Part shown: positions 22,337 through 33,565 of the stretch, one piece after another
How positions within the stretch are numbered: the first letter of the stretch is position 1
Layout: every line of letters begins with the position of its first letter
Source: Deroplatys truncata
Taxonomy: Eukaryota > Arthropoda > Insecta > Mantodea > Mantidae
NCBI GenBank assembly: GCA_030765065.1
Contig: CM060979.1
Span: 16,645,001-16,709,000, forward strand
Length of the DNA: 64,000 bases
Direction of reading: 5' to 3'
The notes under the pieces: generated by a model
The model's input: only the letters and a program-made list of their open reading frames with translations
What the model was told of the DNA's origin: nothing
The model's database searches: none
Translations under genes and position numbers: made by a program

Positions 22337-22745
22337 GATCGGGATGGCTCAGGTAGTAGCGTCTGCGGCCCGCATTCGGGAGGTCCCGGGTTCAAATCCC
22401 GTGCGCCGACCAATCTGACTGAGGTTTTTTCGTGGTTTCCCTCAGCCGCTAAGGTAAATACCGGATTGCATATTTAATACCGCGACTCAAAGTTCCACCT
22501 TAAGTCTAAAAACAATAGTAAAATGAAAAATAGCGAATTCTGTGCCATCTATCTACAAACAATGAAAAGCAGAGATAGAGTTGCTATGCACTAAGGTCTC
22601 TGTGGACACGTGACGAAGCAAAGTGGTATGGTTACTGGGATGAGACCTAGAAGGCTAACTGTCCACCACAAATCTGCCCAAGAGTTATCTGCTAACAGTT
22701 CCGTTGCGATATGACCATGTAGTTAAAGCGACCTAAAAGAAATAG
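22337..22745 (+). repeat. tRNA-derived SINE (family S-C)
   Basis: The head reads GGGATGGCTCAGGTAGTAGC (A box) and GGTCCCGGGTTCAAATCCCG (B box); the body includes GTCTCTGTGGACACGTG, GGGATGAGACCTAGAAGGC and TTGCGATATGACCATGTAG. Sister copy at 47655-48165. Confidence 0.88.
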
Positions 22746-22871
22746 AGGAAAAATATAACAAAACACCTCAGCCTGTGTTGAGAATATATTCATCCTTGAA
22801 AATCCCTATTCTTTCTGACACACATGGGATATAAGACAACTTCTAATTTCAATTCATGATTAACTAAAATG

Positions 22872-23200
22872 CAGAGCGGGATGGATCAGGCGGTAACGTT
22901 GTGGCCCGCATTCGGAAGGTCCCGGTTTCAATCCCCCGGGGCCCACCAATCTAGCCCAAGGTTTTCGTCGTGGTTTTCCTCGGTTGCTAGGCGAATGCTG
23001 GGTTAGATAATCTGATCCATGTATTTTCCTATCATCCCTTTCACCACTAAATTTCATTTCCTTCTTCTTCACCACCATACCAGACATTAAGCTGATCACC
23101 CATCCTGGATATGCTATGATCCAGATCCAGAGTTTGCTTGCTCCTCGACAGGCTACTGATCCAAGGCATTGGCTTGTATGTCCTATGTATCTTTAAAGAG
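22872..23200 (+). repeat. tRNA-derived SINE (S-A/S-C type head, different body)
   Basis: The head GCGGGATGGATCAGGCGGTA…AGGTCCCGGTTTCAATCCCC is followed by a body with CACCAATCTAGCCCAAGG, TGCTAGGCGAATGCTGG and …GATCCAGATCCAGAG. It lies about 130 bp after the S-C SINE. Confidence 0.8.
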
Positions 23201-23406
23201 TAATCAGTTAAAGAACAAGAAGAATTTCTGAAAGATTAAAAACTTAGCGCCTCGGTAAAGTGTGGGACTGGCATTCGGGAGGTCACGGGTTCTATTGCCG
23301 GCAACCTTCCGATTCGGCAGGGGGACGCTGGTGTGATTCATCTTCTAACACAACTTCCCTGCCCCTCATTTCCTGTCCTCATCCTCTTCCTTAACCCTTT
23401 CATGAC

Positions 23407-23411
23407 CAGCG

Positions 23412-23460
<49 letters not shown>
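23407..23460. repeat. (TA)n microsatellite
   Basis: About 24 TA units between GGGACATA and TATCCCAC. It appears to be an expansion inside the subterminal GGGACATATATCCCAC motif of the TTAA element. Confidence 0.95.
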
Positions 23461-23462
<2 letters not shown>

Positions 23463-24152
23463 ACTTAGGATTTTTGCAACTCATGGCCAGTGGGACTCAT
23501 ATATCCCACCTCTGCCATGTGCTGACATCTCCTGGAAGCCTATATAACTGCTTGAAATAGTTGCAGCTCTGTTCACGCTTTTTACCGTCGAACATATGTT
23601 GATTTTTTAATGTTAAGCAGTTTGTGTCGTGTGAGTTATTGGTTTTTCGCAGTTTTTTCGACATTTTCTCCAATTTTTCTTTGAGATAAGCAATGTAACT
23701 GTATTAATTCCATAAATGGTAGATTTTCACATATATCTGATAGATTTCTGCAACCTTCCTGTGTATAAATGCCTTCCTACAACAAATAATTAGTTTTTAA
23801 CCTTAAGAGTTGCATGATGAACCACGTTATGGCCAATGGGACATATTTGTCCAACTTAAATTTATATTATTTAATTTGCTAACACAATAAGACAGAGACA
23901 ACAATACAGTCTCTAAGTTTATTACCTGTGGAACATAAATCACCTACATTATCTTTGTTACTATTATGAATATTTGGCTTCCTGTATGCAAGTGTTGAGT
24001 ACAGCATTTTGTGGCTGCTTACCTAAATGCGTTTGTATAACGTAATGGGTAAAGTGTCTTACACTAAAACTCAAGGTCCTAGGATCGGATATTGTTGCTG
24101 TACTAGATTTTTGTCTCTCATTTTTATAATGCTGGTTTTAGAGTAGTGCTAT

Positions 24153-25927
24153 ATTACTTTCTCTACTACGTATAGTAAGTAGGGGAAATATTGTATTCCA
24201 CCCAAAAATTCGATACCGAGATTTCACCGGAATATATGTTTTGAGACACTCTGAATCCAAAAAATCTGATGTGTTACACTCACATGACTTTCTCTACTCT
24301 TGTACAATCTATTTTTACAAACGCCTATTCTCCATATGCTTCATATTAATCGAGATATCGAGATGTCAATCTTATTTGTAATTTTCTTGTAGATGCAAGG
24401 GGAATATGGTAGCTTTTAAGCGATAGTCAAATATTTTATCGCTGGTTGCTATGTGGCGCATTCCATTCTCTTTGCATGTCCAGGACATAAAAAAATGAAT
24501 AACGAATTTGAGAAAAAGTATAAGTATTGGAAAATTTAAGGAAATAACAAGCAATATCTCGAAAACGGTTCACTCAACAAAAAAAATGTATATGATATAA
24601 GTTGTGTATTTTAACGCGATCTACATTTTTTGTGTAGTAAAATTTTGTCTATCTCTTATGGTTTACCAGTTATGCAAAAGTCGTTCATAATGAAGAATAC
24701 TTTTGGAGACATTCCCAGAAATTTCGAGATATACATTTCATTTCTCATGACATTATCTTAAACATATGATATTTTCATCAAAATCGTTAGAGCCATTTTT
24801 GAGAAAATTAAAATTTTCGAAAAATGTTCCATGTAAAGGGTAGTCTGGGGTGGGGGGATTTTCTTGAAAATCTTCGTGTCGCATCTCTGGAAGATACTGA
24901 ACGTAAATACCAAGTTTGGTGTTTATCCGACTGTTAGTTTTTGAGTTATGCTGTTCACAGACACACACACAGACACACAGACACACACACAGACACACAC
25001 ACGGACATGTTTCCAAAAATGCTTTTTTTGGATTCAGGAGGTCTCAAAACATGTATTTCCGGTGAAATCTCGGTATCGAATTTTTGGGTGGAATGCAATA
25101 CTTCCCCTACTTACTATACGTAGTAGAGAAAGTAAAAAAGCATTTTGGAAACATGTCCGTGTGTGTGTCTGTCTGTCTGTCTGTGAACAGCATAACTCAG
25201 AAACGAACAGTCGGGTAAACACCAAACTTGGTATTTAGGTTCAGTATCTTCCAGAGATGCGACACGAAGGTTTTCAAGAACAACCCCCACCACAGAGTGC
25301 CCTTTACATGGAAGATTTTTCGAAAATTTTAATTTTCTCAAAAATGGCTCTAACGATTTTGATTAAAATATCATATGTTTAAGATATTTTCATGACAAAT
25401 AAAATGTATATCTTGAATTTCCTGGGAATGTCTCCAAAAGTATTCTTCATTGTGAACGACTTTTGCATAACTGGTAAACCATAAGAGATAGACAAAATTT
25501 TACTACACAAAAAATGTAGATCGCATTAAAATACACAATTTATGTCATATACATTTTTTTTGTTGAGTGAACCATTTTCGAGATATTGCTTGTTATTCCC
25601 TTAAAGTTTTCAATACTTATTTTCTCAAATGGGAATTCGTTATTCATTTTTTTGTCTTGGATATGCAAAGAGTATTAATCTGTGGGAAAGGGAATAGTGC
25701 TACACCTAGCAACCAGCTATTAAAAGATATGTATGTGCTTAAAGGCTACTGTTTTTCTATATTGCCCTTGTAAATATATATTCCCCTTACATCTACAAGA
25801 AAGTTAGCAATAAGATAGAGTCTACAAATGTTTATCTCGATTAACATGAAGTAGATGGAGAATAAGCGTTTGTAAAAATAGTTTGTACAAGAGTAGAGAA
25901 AGTCATGTGAGTGTAACACATCAGATT
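24153..25927 (+). repeat. HINE + copy carrying a − copy in its own A-run
   Basis: The outer + copy runs ACTTTCTCTACTACG…CTGAATCC to 24258 and continues from 25140 as GCATTTTGGAAACATGTCC to …CACATCAGA at about 25927. Family copies without insert read CCAAAAAAAGC here, so the empty site is clear. Confidence 0.9.
24265..25133 (-). repeat. HINE full-length − copy, nested
   Basis: TCTGATGTGTTACACTCACA … TAGTAGAGAAAGT, 869 bp, with six A's on each side (24259-24264 and 25134-25139). Internal CA tract at 24962-25001. High identity to the consensus marks it as young. Confidence 0.92.
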
Positions 25928-27453
25928 TTTTTTATTTTTGTTGCTCTAGCCTGCGATTTTACTCCGCTTTAGAAGAGTATCAGCGTGTGACAGTCTGGTT
26001 GACGAATTGTCCGCAAGGTACATGCTATTTTAGGATTTTGTCATGTTTTCGGAATTTTTGAAAACAATTTATCGCAAGTAGACCACTACTGCCAACAGCA
26101 CCAACACTACCCCCACCACCACCATCATTGCATTTTGTATTAAAATAGCTTAGAGTAAAGCATTATTTTTCACAAAAAGCAATGTAATCTTTACTTAAAC
26201 ATTCTCATCCCAAGTCCAAAAATCCCCCTTGTAAGTCCAGTGGAACACACATGTCCCACTTAATATCTTTCAAAAATCAAAACAAGAAAAATAAAAGTAA
26301 AATCATATATTTTTTAGAAGCTACTTCCTTACCAAAAACCCGAAAAGATTATAAAAATAACCAAAGAAAGATAATTGGGTCATGAAAGGGTTAACATCTG
26401 TTTCAAATTGTAGGACCAGGCGACGGTGTTCGGCGGGTTGTGGCTGGGCGGTGTGCGCTCTGTAGATGTTTCTTCACTGCTCAGTTAGGACCCGCCTCCT
26501 CCGGGTTCGGAGGACTTCCGGGGGTAAGTCACGAAAGCGTCGGATGTCTTCCATCAGGAAACGTTAAAGATCACGTCCATGTTTGCGTCCCTCATCATCC
26601 AGATCTTGTCGCCATTGGGTATCTCCCCTAATCCCTCCCTTCCAGAGGACGGTAGAAGCAAGAAGGGCCGTTGTGGCCTGCTTGTGGTGCTCTGCTCTGG
26701 TTGCGGGGATCCCTCCATGGATCGCTGTTTCTTTCAATTCGCCATGACTGTCATGTATGCCTGAACGGTATAGTACACACTTCGTAGGCATGTCAGAGAA
26801 GTTGCCTACATACAACGGCGGAGCCTAGCTTTCAACATAGCACATGTTCTTCGTGAGGCTATGAGCAATTAAGAGATTGATAATAGTACAGGTTCAGATG
26901 TAACGGCCTGACTTCCTTCTGACACAGAATTAAAATATTTAAACCAACAAACAAGAATATTTTGGAAATGGTCAACGCCACAAAATCTGATGTGATACAT
27001 GCACATAACTTTTTCTACTCCCTATCTTTAATAGTGCATATTTAAATTATTCTTACTAAAGCTTATTTTTCTATCTACTGCATTTGATCCAAATAAACCT
27101 TTGCAGAAATAGCTACATTACAACATTTCGTTATAGATACAAAAAGAACAGCGATAGTCAAATGCTTAACAACTGGACGCTATAAGCTGGCTTTAAAATT
27201 CCATACTGTTTCCATGACATCGCGAGAAACAACCGAATGTTGACCTTAAAGAATGACCAAGTATTGAACAATTGAAACCTTTAATAACGGATATCTCAGA
27301 AACGGCTTATTCCACGAAATACTTATTTTAACTAAATTGTGTGTTTTAAAAAAAATGTACATTTTTTGTACCTAGTACTGTTTCGACTACCGCTTAACGT
27401 TTACAAGTTATACAAAATTATACAAAATCCCTTCCGAATGAAGAGGAAAAATA

Positions 27454-28682
27454 CGAGGGGCACTATTTATATTTTGAGCCTAATAATTAAAACAAAGTAA
27501 TTTCTGATTGAAAACTGCTTTATTGTTTTTCAAAATCTTCTCCTTTATGATCAATACACTTTTGCGACCGTTTGAACCTTCGAACCATTTGTCAAAGCAT
27601 TTATTCCAGTCTTCTTGAGACACCTCCAAAACATGATTTTTGAAGGCATCAACGGCTTCTTATGCCAACGAAAATCGTTGTCCACGCGAATTTATTCTTG
27701 ATGTTCGGGAACAAAAAAGAAGTCATTGGGTGCCAAATCACGACTGTATGGCGGATAACCCATCAATTCGATTTTTTGGGCCTTCAAATACTCTGTTAGG
27801 CGAGATGTGTGTGCGCTCGCATTGTCTTGATGAAGAACGATCATACGGACTTCCGGCAAACAAATGGTTGTGTACCATTCGGCATTGACCGTTTTATGTT
27901 CCTCTAAAGGCACTGTTGCCACATGGCCATTTTGCTGAAAAAGAAGGCGACCATTTGCTTCGAGTGTGAACAACTTTTGTTGGACTTGCATCATCTTGAA
28001 ACACCCATACATTCGACTGCTATTTACGTTCCGGCTCATACACACAGATCCATGATTCGTCACCTGTTACAATCTTATAATACGTCTTTTGAAGCACCGC
28101 CATTGTATTTCTTGAGCATTTTTGTACACCAATCGACACGAGCATCTTTTTGAGATTGCGTCAAATTATGTGGGATCCAACGAGAGCAAACCTTGTTCAC
28201 GGTTAAATAATCATGTAATATTTTATATATGCTGGTGGAACTAATGCCTAGGGTTGCCTCAATCTCACAATATGTCGCATGACGATCTTTCATTATTAGT
28301 TTTTGCACAGCATCAATGTTTTCTGGCACAACAACTGATTTTGGACGACCTTCACGAACTTCATCATTGAGCGAACGGCGGCTACGATTAAATTCGTTAT
28401 ACCAGCGTTTCACAGTGGCAAAGGATGGAACTTCGTCGCCAAATGTGGAAGTTAGTTGATCGATGCACTCTTTTCTTGATAATTCACGTCGAAAGTCGTA
28501 ATAAATCATTGCACGAACATTTTCACGAGTTAATTCCATGTTCTTGTTGACACACAATTTTCAAGTTAGTGTAAACAAAACAAATGACGCTCTACTGACA
28601 AAATGTCAAACTTTTCATTGGAAACGTCAGATGGCACCTACAACATTCAGGGTTGCCAAGGCTCAAAATATAGTGTCCCTCG
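27454..28682 (-). mobile_element. mariner element (family M2)
   Basis: Inverted repeats CGAGGGGCACTATTTATATT (left) and AAAATATAGTGTCCCTCG (right), TA at 27452-27453 and 28683-28684. 1229 bp, inserted in a HINE copy at its AAGATATACATTT block. Confidence 0.92.
27520..28557 (-). pseudogene. mariner transposase remnant (M2)
   Basis: The N-terminal 160 codons are open: MELTRENVRAMIYYDFRREL, DEVPSFATVKRWYNEFNRSR, the linker EGRPKSVVVPENIDAVQKL, the second HTH LGISSTSIYKILHDYL, and CSRWIPHNLTQSQKDARVDW. Later frames hold VLHQDNASAHTSRLTEYL (middle Asp) and PPYSRDLAPNDFFF (third Asp), and end GEDFEKQ at 27520. The Asp-Asp spacing counts to 33 rather than the usual 34. At least two frame breaks. 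Confidence 0.88.
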
Positions 28683-29048
28683 TATACATTTTATTTATCA
28701 TGTAAATATCTTTCATGTATGGTATTTTAATAAAAATCGTTAGAGCCATTTTTTATAAAACCAAAAATTTCGAAAAACCTTCCATGTAAAGGGTTGTTTG
28801 GGATGAGGTATTTTGTTGAAAATCTTCGTGTCGCACCTTTGGAAGATATTGAACCTAAGTACCAAGTTTGGTACTTATTCGATTTTCGTTTTTTAGTCAT
28901 GTTGTTCACACGCACACGGATATGTTTCCAAAAATGCTTTAATTGAATTCAGGGCTCCTCAAAACATGTATTTCCGGTGAAATTTCGGTATCGAATTTTT
29001 AGATGGAATGCAATACTTGCTCTACGTACTATAGGTAGTGGAGAAAGT

Positions 29049-29559
29049 AAAAAATAATAGAGAACTGTAGTGAAGAACATTATAAAGTATTTGAAAACTC
29101 AAAACTACAACAAAGAATACCTCTGATATGGTTATCACCAAAAAAAATGTTGACATGAATTGTGCGCTTTAATGAGGTCTACATTCTCTGTATCGTAAGA
29201 TTTTTGTCTATCTCTTATAGTTACCAATTATACAAAGGCTATTCAGAATGAAGAGAACTTCATAGCTAGTCCCAGAAAACTTAAGATATACACTTTATCA
29301 TATAAGTATCTTAAAGATATAGTATTTTAATCAAAATCGTTCGAGTCATCTTAAGAAAATATAGAATATCAAACAGTTTTCCATAGAAAGGATAGTTTAG
29401 GGTAGGTGATTTTCCCGAGACTCTTCGTGTCGCATATTCAGCAGATAGTGTACTTAAATACTGTATTTGGTATATATCGAACATTTAGTTTTTGAATTAA
29501 GCTGTTCATAAACACGCACACATACACCGGCAAAGACCTTTTTCTAAAAAAGAAAAAAT
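29049..29559 (-). repeat. Old, degenerate HINE − copy
   Basis: Middle and 3'-side blocks are recognisable (TTAATCAAAATCGTTCGAG, TTCCATAGAAAGGATAGTTT, GCTGTTCATAAACACGCACA) but clearly more diverged than its neighbours. It ends in an A-run where the next copy begins. Confidence 0.75.
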
Positions 29560-30003
29560 TCTGATGTGTTACACTCACATAACTTTCTCTACTCTTGTAC
29601 AAACTGTTTTTACAAACGCTTATTCTCCATATGCTTATGTTAGTCGAGATGTTAATCTTATTGCTAATTTTCTTGTAGGCGCAAGGGAAATTGGTAGGCT
29701 TTAAGCGATAGTCAAATCTTTTAAGAGCTGGTTGTTATGTGGATCTTTTCGTTGTCTTTGTATGTCCAGGACATAAAAAAATCTGATGTTTTACACTCAC
29801 ATGACTTTCTCTACTCTTGTACAAACTGTTTTTACAAACGCTTATTCTCCATATGCTTATGTTAGTCGAGATGTTAATCTTATTGCTAATTTTCTTGTAG
29901 GCGCAAGGGAAATTGGTAGGCTTTAAGCGATAGTCAAATCTTTTAAGAGCTGGTTGTTATGTGGATCTTTTCGTTGTCTTTGTATGTCCAGGACATAAAA
30001 AAA
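29560..30003 (-). repeat. 222-bp tandem duplication of the HINE terminal module
   Basis: Two almost identical units (29560-29781, 29782-30003), each from TCTGATG to …GTCCAGGACATAAAAAAA. Both share the unusual TTGTTATGTGGATCTTTTCG. A third start follows exactly 222 bp later at 30004. Confidence 0.9.
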
Positions 30004-31537
30004 TCTGATGTTTTACACTCACATGACTTTCTCTACTCTTGTACAAACTATTTATACAAACGCTTATTCTCCATCTGCTTCATGTTGATCGAGATAAACA
30101 TTTGCAGAGTCTATCTTACTGCTAATTTTCTTGTAGATGTAAGGGGAATATCAATTTACAAGGGCAATTTGAAAATACAGTAGCCTTTAAGCACATACAT
30201 ATCTCTTAATAGCTGGTTGCTAGGTGCAGCACCATTCCCTTTCCCACAGATTAATACTCTTTGCATATCCGAGACAAAAAAATGAATAACGAATTCCCAT
30301 TTGAGAAAATAAGTATTGAAAACTTTAAGGGAATAACAAGCAATATCTCGAAAATGGTTCACTCAACAAAAAAAATGTATATGACATAAATTGTGTATTT
30401 TAAAGCGATCTACATTTTTTGTGTAGTAAAATTTTGTCTATCTCTTATGGTTTACCAGTTATGCAAAAGTCGTTCACAGTAAAGAATACTTTTGGAAACA
30501 TTCCCAGAAAATTCAAGATATACATTTTATTTGTCATAAAAATATCTTAAACATATGATATTTTAATCAAAATCGTTAGAGTCGTTTTTGAGAAAATTAA
30601 AATTTTCGAAAAATCTTCCATGTAAAGGGTAATATGGGGTGGGGGGATTTTCTTGAAAACCTTCGTGTGCATCCTTGGAAGATACTGAACCTAAATACCA
30701 AGTTTGGTGTTTATCCGACTGTTCGTTTCTGAGTTATGCTGTTCACACACAGACAGACACACACAGACACACACACGGACATGTTTCCAAAAATTTTTTT
30801 TTTGGATTCAGGGGATCTCAAAACATGTATTTCCGGTGAAATCTCGGTATCGAATTTTTGGGTGGAATACAATACTTCTCCCTACTTACTATACGTAGTA
30901 GAGAAAGTAAAAATGAATAACGAATTCCCATTTGAGAAAAAGTATTGGAAAATTTATGGGAATAACAAGCAATATCTCGAAAATGGTTCACTCAACAACA
31001 AAAAATGTATGACATAAATTGTGTATTTTAAAGCGATCTACATTGTTTGTGTAGTAAAATTTTGTCTATCTCTTACGTTTTACCAGTTATGCAAAAGTCG
31101 TTTACAATGAAGATTACTTTTGGAGACATTCCCAGAAAATTCGAGATATACATTTCATTTGTTATGAAAATATCTTAAACATATGATTTTTTAATCAAAA
31201 TCGTTAGAGCCATTTTTGATAAAATTAAAATTTTCGAAAAATGTTCCATGTAAAGGGTAAATTGGGATGGGGGGATTTTCTTGAAAACCTTCGTGTCGCA
31301 TCTCTGGAAGATACTGAACCTAAATACCAAGTTTGTTGTTTATCCAACTGTTCGTTGCTGAGTTATGCTGTTCACAGACACACACACACACACACACACA
31401 CACACGCGGACATGTTTCAAATAACGCTTTTTTGGATTCAGGGGTTCTCAAAACTTATATTTCCGATGAAATCTCGGTATCGAATTTTTGGGTGGAATAC
31501 AATACTTCCCCTACTTACTATACGTAGTAGAGAAAGT
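30004..31537 (-). repeat. HINE full copy nested in the remainder of another
   Basis: 30004-30908 is complete (TCTGATGTTTTACACTC … GTAGAGAAAGT; CA tract about 30746-30777). After AAAAA, 30914-31537 resumes an outer copy at TGAATAACGAATTCCC and ends GTAGAGAAAGT. The outer site is the internal A-run GGACATAAAAAAATGAATAA. Confidence 0.9.
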
Positions 31538-31662
31538 AAAAATTATTTTCGTTCCAGGGGCACCCAGAACATGTATTTACGGTGAAATCTTGTATCAAAA
31601 TTTTGGGCGGAATACATACTTCATTTACTTACATACGTAAGTAGAGAGAAAGTTAGAAAAAC
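31538..31662 (-). repeat. Old HINE end fragment
   Basis: …CAGAACATGTATTTACGG…TTTGGGCGGAATACATACTT…GTAGAGAGAAAGT; the terminal 120 bp of a diverged copy. Confidence 0.7.
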
Positions 31663-32662
31663 ACGTATTCGTAAACAGAGTTACAACTACTTCGCGATAC
31701 GACTAAACTTCTCACCGTGGTGTAGTAATCGCAAGTTTCAGGCAATTTCGTGTACAGGCAAAGTCATGCACTGAGGCAATTAACAAGTTATCGTTAAACC
31801 GTTATACGAAACGCTTATCTCGCAAAATAAAAATAAAAGTCTCTGCAGAATTAAATGAAGGTCATTATTCGCTTCAAGACAGCACATTTGTTACCCGATG
31901 AAATCTCGCTAAGCTACAGCGCGGCGGGCTGACAAGTCATTAATAAGCGTTTAGCGTAGCTTGCATTATATCGAGTGCTGCCATCTGAATATCACTCAAA
32001 CGGATCAGCCACTCATTACTCTAACCTCGCTCGTGAATAATTACTACATTCAAGACGATTATAGCATGGCAACAAGGGACTCTTATCCTGGAAAGTGTTT
32101 ATGATCCTGTATAACAACAAAATTATGCAATAATGGCACGGACGTTTTCTCGGCTGAAACGCCACTTCAGCTGTTTTCTAACTAGGTGCATTCGAATATA
32201 CTCGTTTCTATATTGTAAAAATTTATATTTAAATATTCCACTACTCACATAGAAGAATACAATTTTACTAATCACTATTTTAAGACCGAAAACAGCCCAT
32301 TCCGAAGTGTTACTGCGGCAGTAGAAGGGAATAACGAAAATGTCCATTCCGTGAGCAGGTATAGACAGTGCAGTTTTCTTGGTTCTGGGTTATTCAGCTG
32401 CATTGTTTATGTCTGGTTGCCCTGACAACCAACTCAAGCTTGGACTGTGTGAGTACTGTTTACTTCCACAAAGTACCTGTTTCCAGAGTACGGTGAAGCT
32501 AAAATCCTGGATCTTTCGGAGTAGAAAGACTTGTAGAGGCTATTCGATGGTCACCGACATTTATGAAGTCTTTTGTAAACTTGCAAACGTCCCTTTCCTT
32601 GGGAAACAAAATGTTTTCCCTCTCAAATCACTTTTCAAACTTTAAGCTTGAAAGGGGATATA

Positions 32663-32700
<38 letters not shown>

Positions 32701-32800
32701 GTGTATACATATACACATAGACATATAAATCAATATTAAACCAAATTGTACATAATATAATTCACCAAGAAAGATGTTAGAATATTTAGCAGCCAAGAAA
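31663..32800. other. Non-repetitive stretch
   Basis: Over 1.1 kb without recognisable transposon or exon. A (CA)n tract lies at 32663-32693 followed by ATATATGTGTATACATATAC. As one of the longest repeat-free segments, it is a reasonable place for host intronic regulatory DNA, but the sequence shows nothing specific. Confidence 0.35.
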
Positions 32801-32835
32801 CGTAAAAAGCAGATTGTAACTCGTCCCGGGCGAGC

Positions 32836-33300
32836 TAGCTAGTTCCAGGTAAAAGATAATTCTAGGTAGAACCCATCACCTTTCGCCAAGCTAATGACCA
32901 GAGAACTGGAAGCAATAAGGGGAAATAGAAAGAGACAGATATAGAAAAGAAACAGACAGAGATACTGAATCTGCTTCGGACGCGTCAGTAGGACGCGTAT
33001 GCGAAAAACTTTGGAGCCGAATTTTTGCATAAACAATAAGGTAACGCTGTCTGAGCACCAATTAGAAATGTCGTTACATTTTGAGGCGCAAAGGTGAGCG
33101 TCACTAGACTTAGGTATAAAAGGGAGAACAAAGCCCCAGATTTTCACTCTCTTATAGAATCTCTCGACACACAGTGAGTTTTAAACGTGGGGCGAAGGCA
33201 ACCGGAAAAGTAAACGTGGGGCGAAGGCCACTGGAAAGTTTGTATCATACGTGGGGCGAATACTCTAAGAAACGTACCTCCCGCAATACGTGAGGCTGCA
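32836..33300 (+). mobile_element. LTR-like fossil fragment with TATA box
   Basis: A strong core promoter motif, TATAAAAGG (33115-33123), precedes ACTCTCTTATAGAATC. Then GTGGGGCGAAGGCAACCGG and GTGGGGCGAAGGCCACTGG repeat (33190-33235), as in the 3' part of the L1 LTRs at 56.1 and 62.6 kb. It looks like a decayed LTR or leader region of a related retroelement; ends are not defined. Confidence 0.4.
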
Positions 33301-33369
33301 ACTACATCAATTTAAACGAGCAACTGCTATAGAACGTCGAAACACACTCATGGGTCTTTCGCTTTGATA

Positions 33370-33562
33370 AGTGGTTCGCTTCACATCCTGTGGAATATTG
33401 CAATACGTCTCTATTATATTTGATTTTGATTGCTGCTTCTTCTTCTTCTTCACTTAACGGCATGGGTAACTTCACAATTGTTCCCTCCACCTCTTTCTGG
33501 GTCGACCTCTGTTGATACCGAAATGCAACCTTGAATCGGCCATTCTTTGAAAATGTTGCATC
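33370..33562 (-). mobile_element. LINE 3' end fragment
   Basis: Minus strand: MQHFQRMADSRLHFGIN then RGRPRKRWREQL, the common C-terminal ending of insect LINE ORF2, followed by a short 3' tail with (AAG)n near 33440. Confidence 0.65.
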
Positions 33563-33565
33563 CAT

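Larger units (their letters stand above)
23395..26390. mobile_element. TTAA-targeting DNA transposon, piggyBac-like, non-autonomous
   Basis: Terminal inverted repeats CCCTTTCATGACC (left) and GGTCATGAAAGGG (right, one base spacing variation) lie between TTAA duplications (23391-23394, 26391-26394). A CCC start plus TTAA target is the piggyBac signature. Subterminal motifs GTGGGACTCATATATCCCAC (23489-23508), AATGGGACATATTTGTCC (about 23836) and AGTGGAACACACATGTCCCA (about 26240) resemble one another and may be transposase-binding repeats. No transposase frame remains. A HINE pair (24153-25927) lies inside; without it the element would be about 1.2 kb. Confidence 0.85.
23246..26790 (+). repeat. 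tRNA-derived SINE (S-A) split by a TTAA transposon
   Basis: The head, 23246-23390 (GCGCCTCGGTAAAG…GGTCACGGGTTCTATTGCCG…CTCATCCTCTTCC), stops at TTAA. The body resumes at 26395 (CATCTGTTTCAAATTGTAGG…GGCGACGGTGTTCGGCGGG) and runs to about 26790. The joined flanks match the uninterrupted body order of SINEs at 41829 and 58672, which proves the insertion. Confidence 0.85.
26986..29048 (-). repeat. HINE − copy split by a mariner
   Basis: TCTGATGTGATACATGC … resumes after 28682 as TATACATTTTATTTATCATG and ends …TAGTGGAGAAAGT. Diverged, CA tract reduced. Confidence 0.85.

Noticed and set aside
22337-22412. Functional tRNA gene
   Set aside because: A and B boxes are present, but there is no pairing acceptor stem and a long SINE body follows; the same holds for the other tRNA-like heads.
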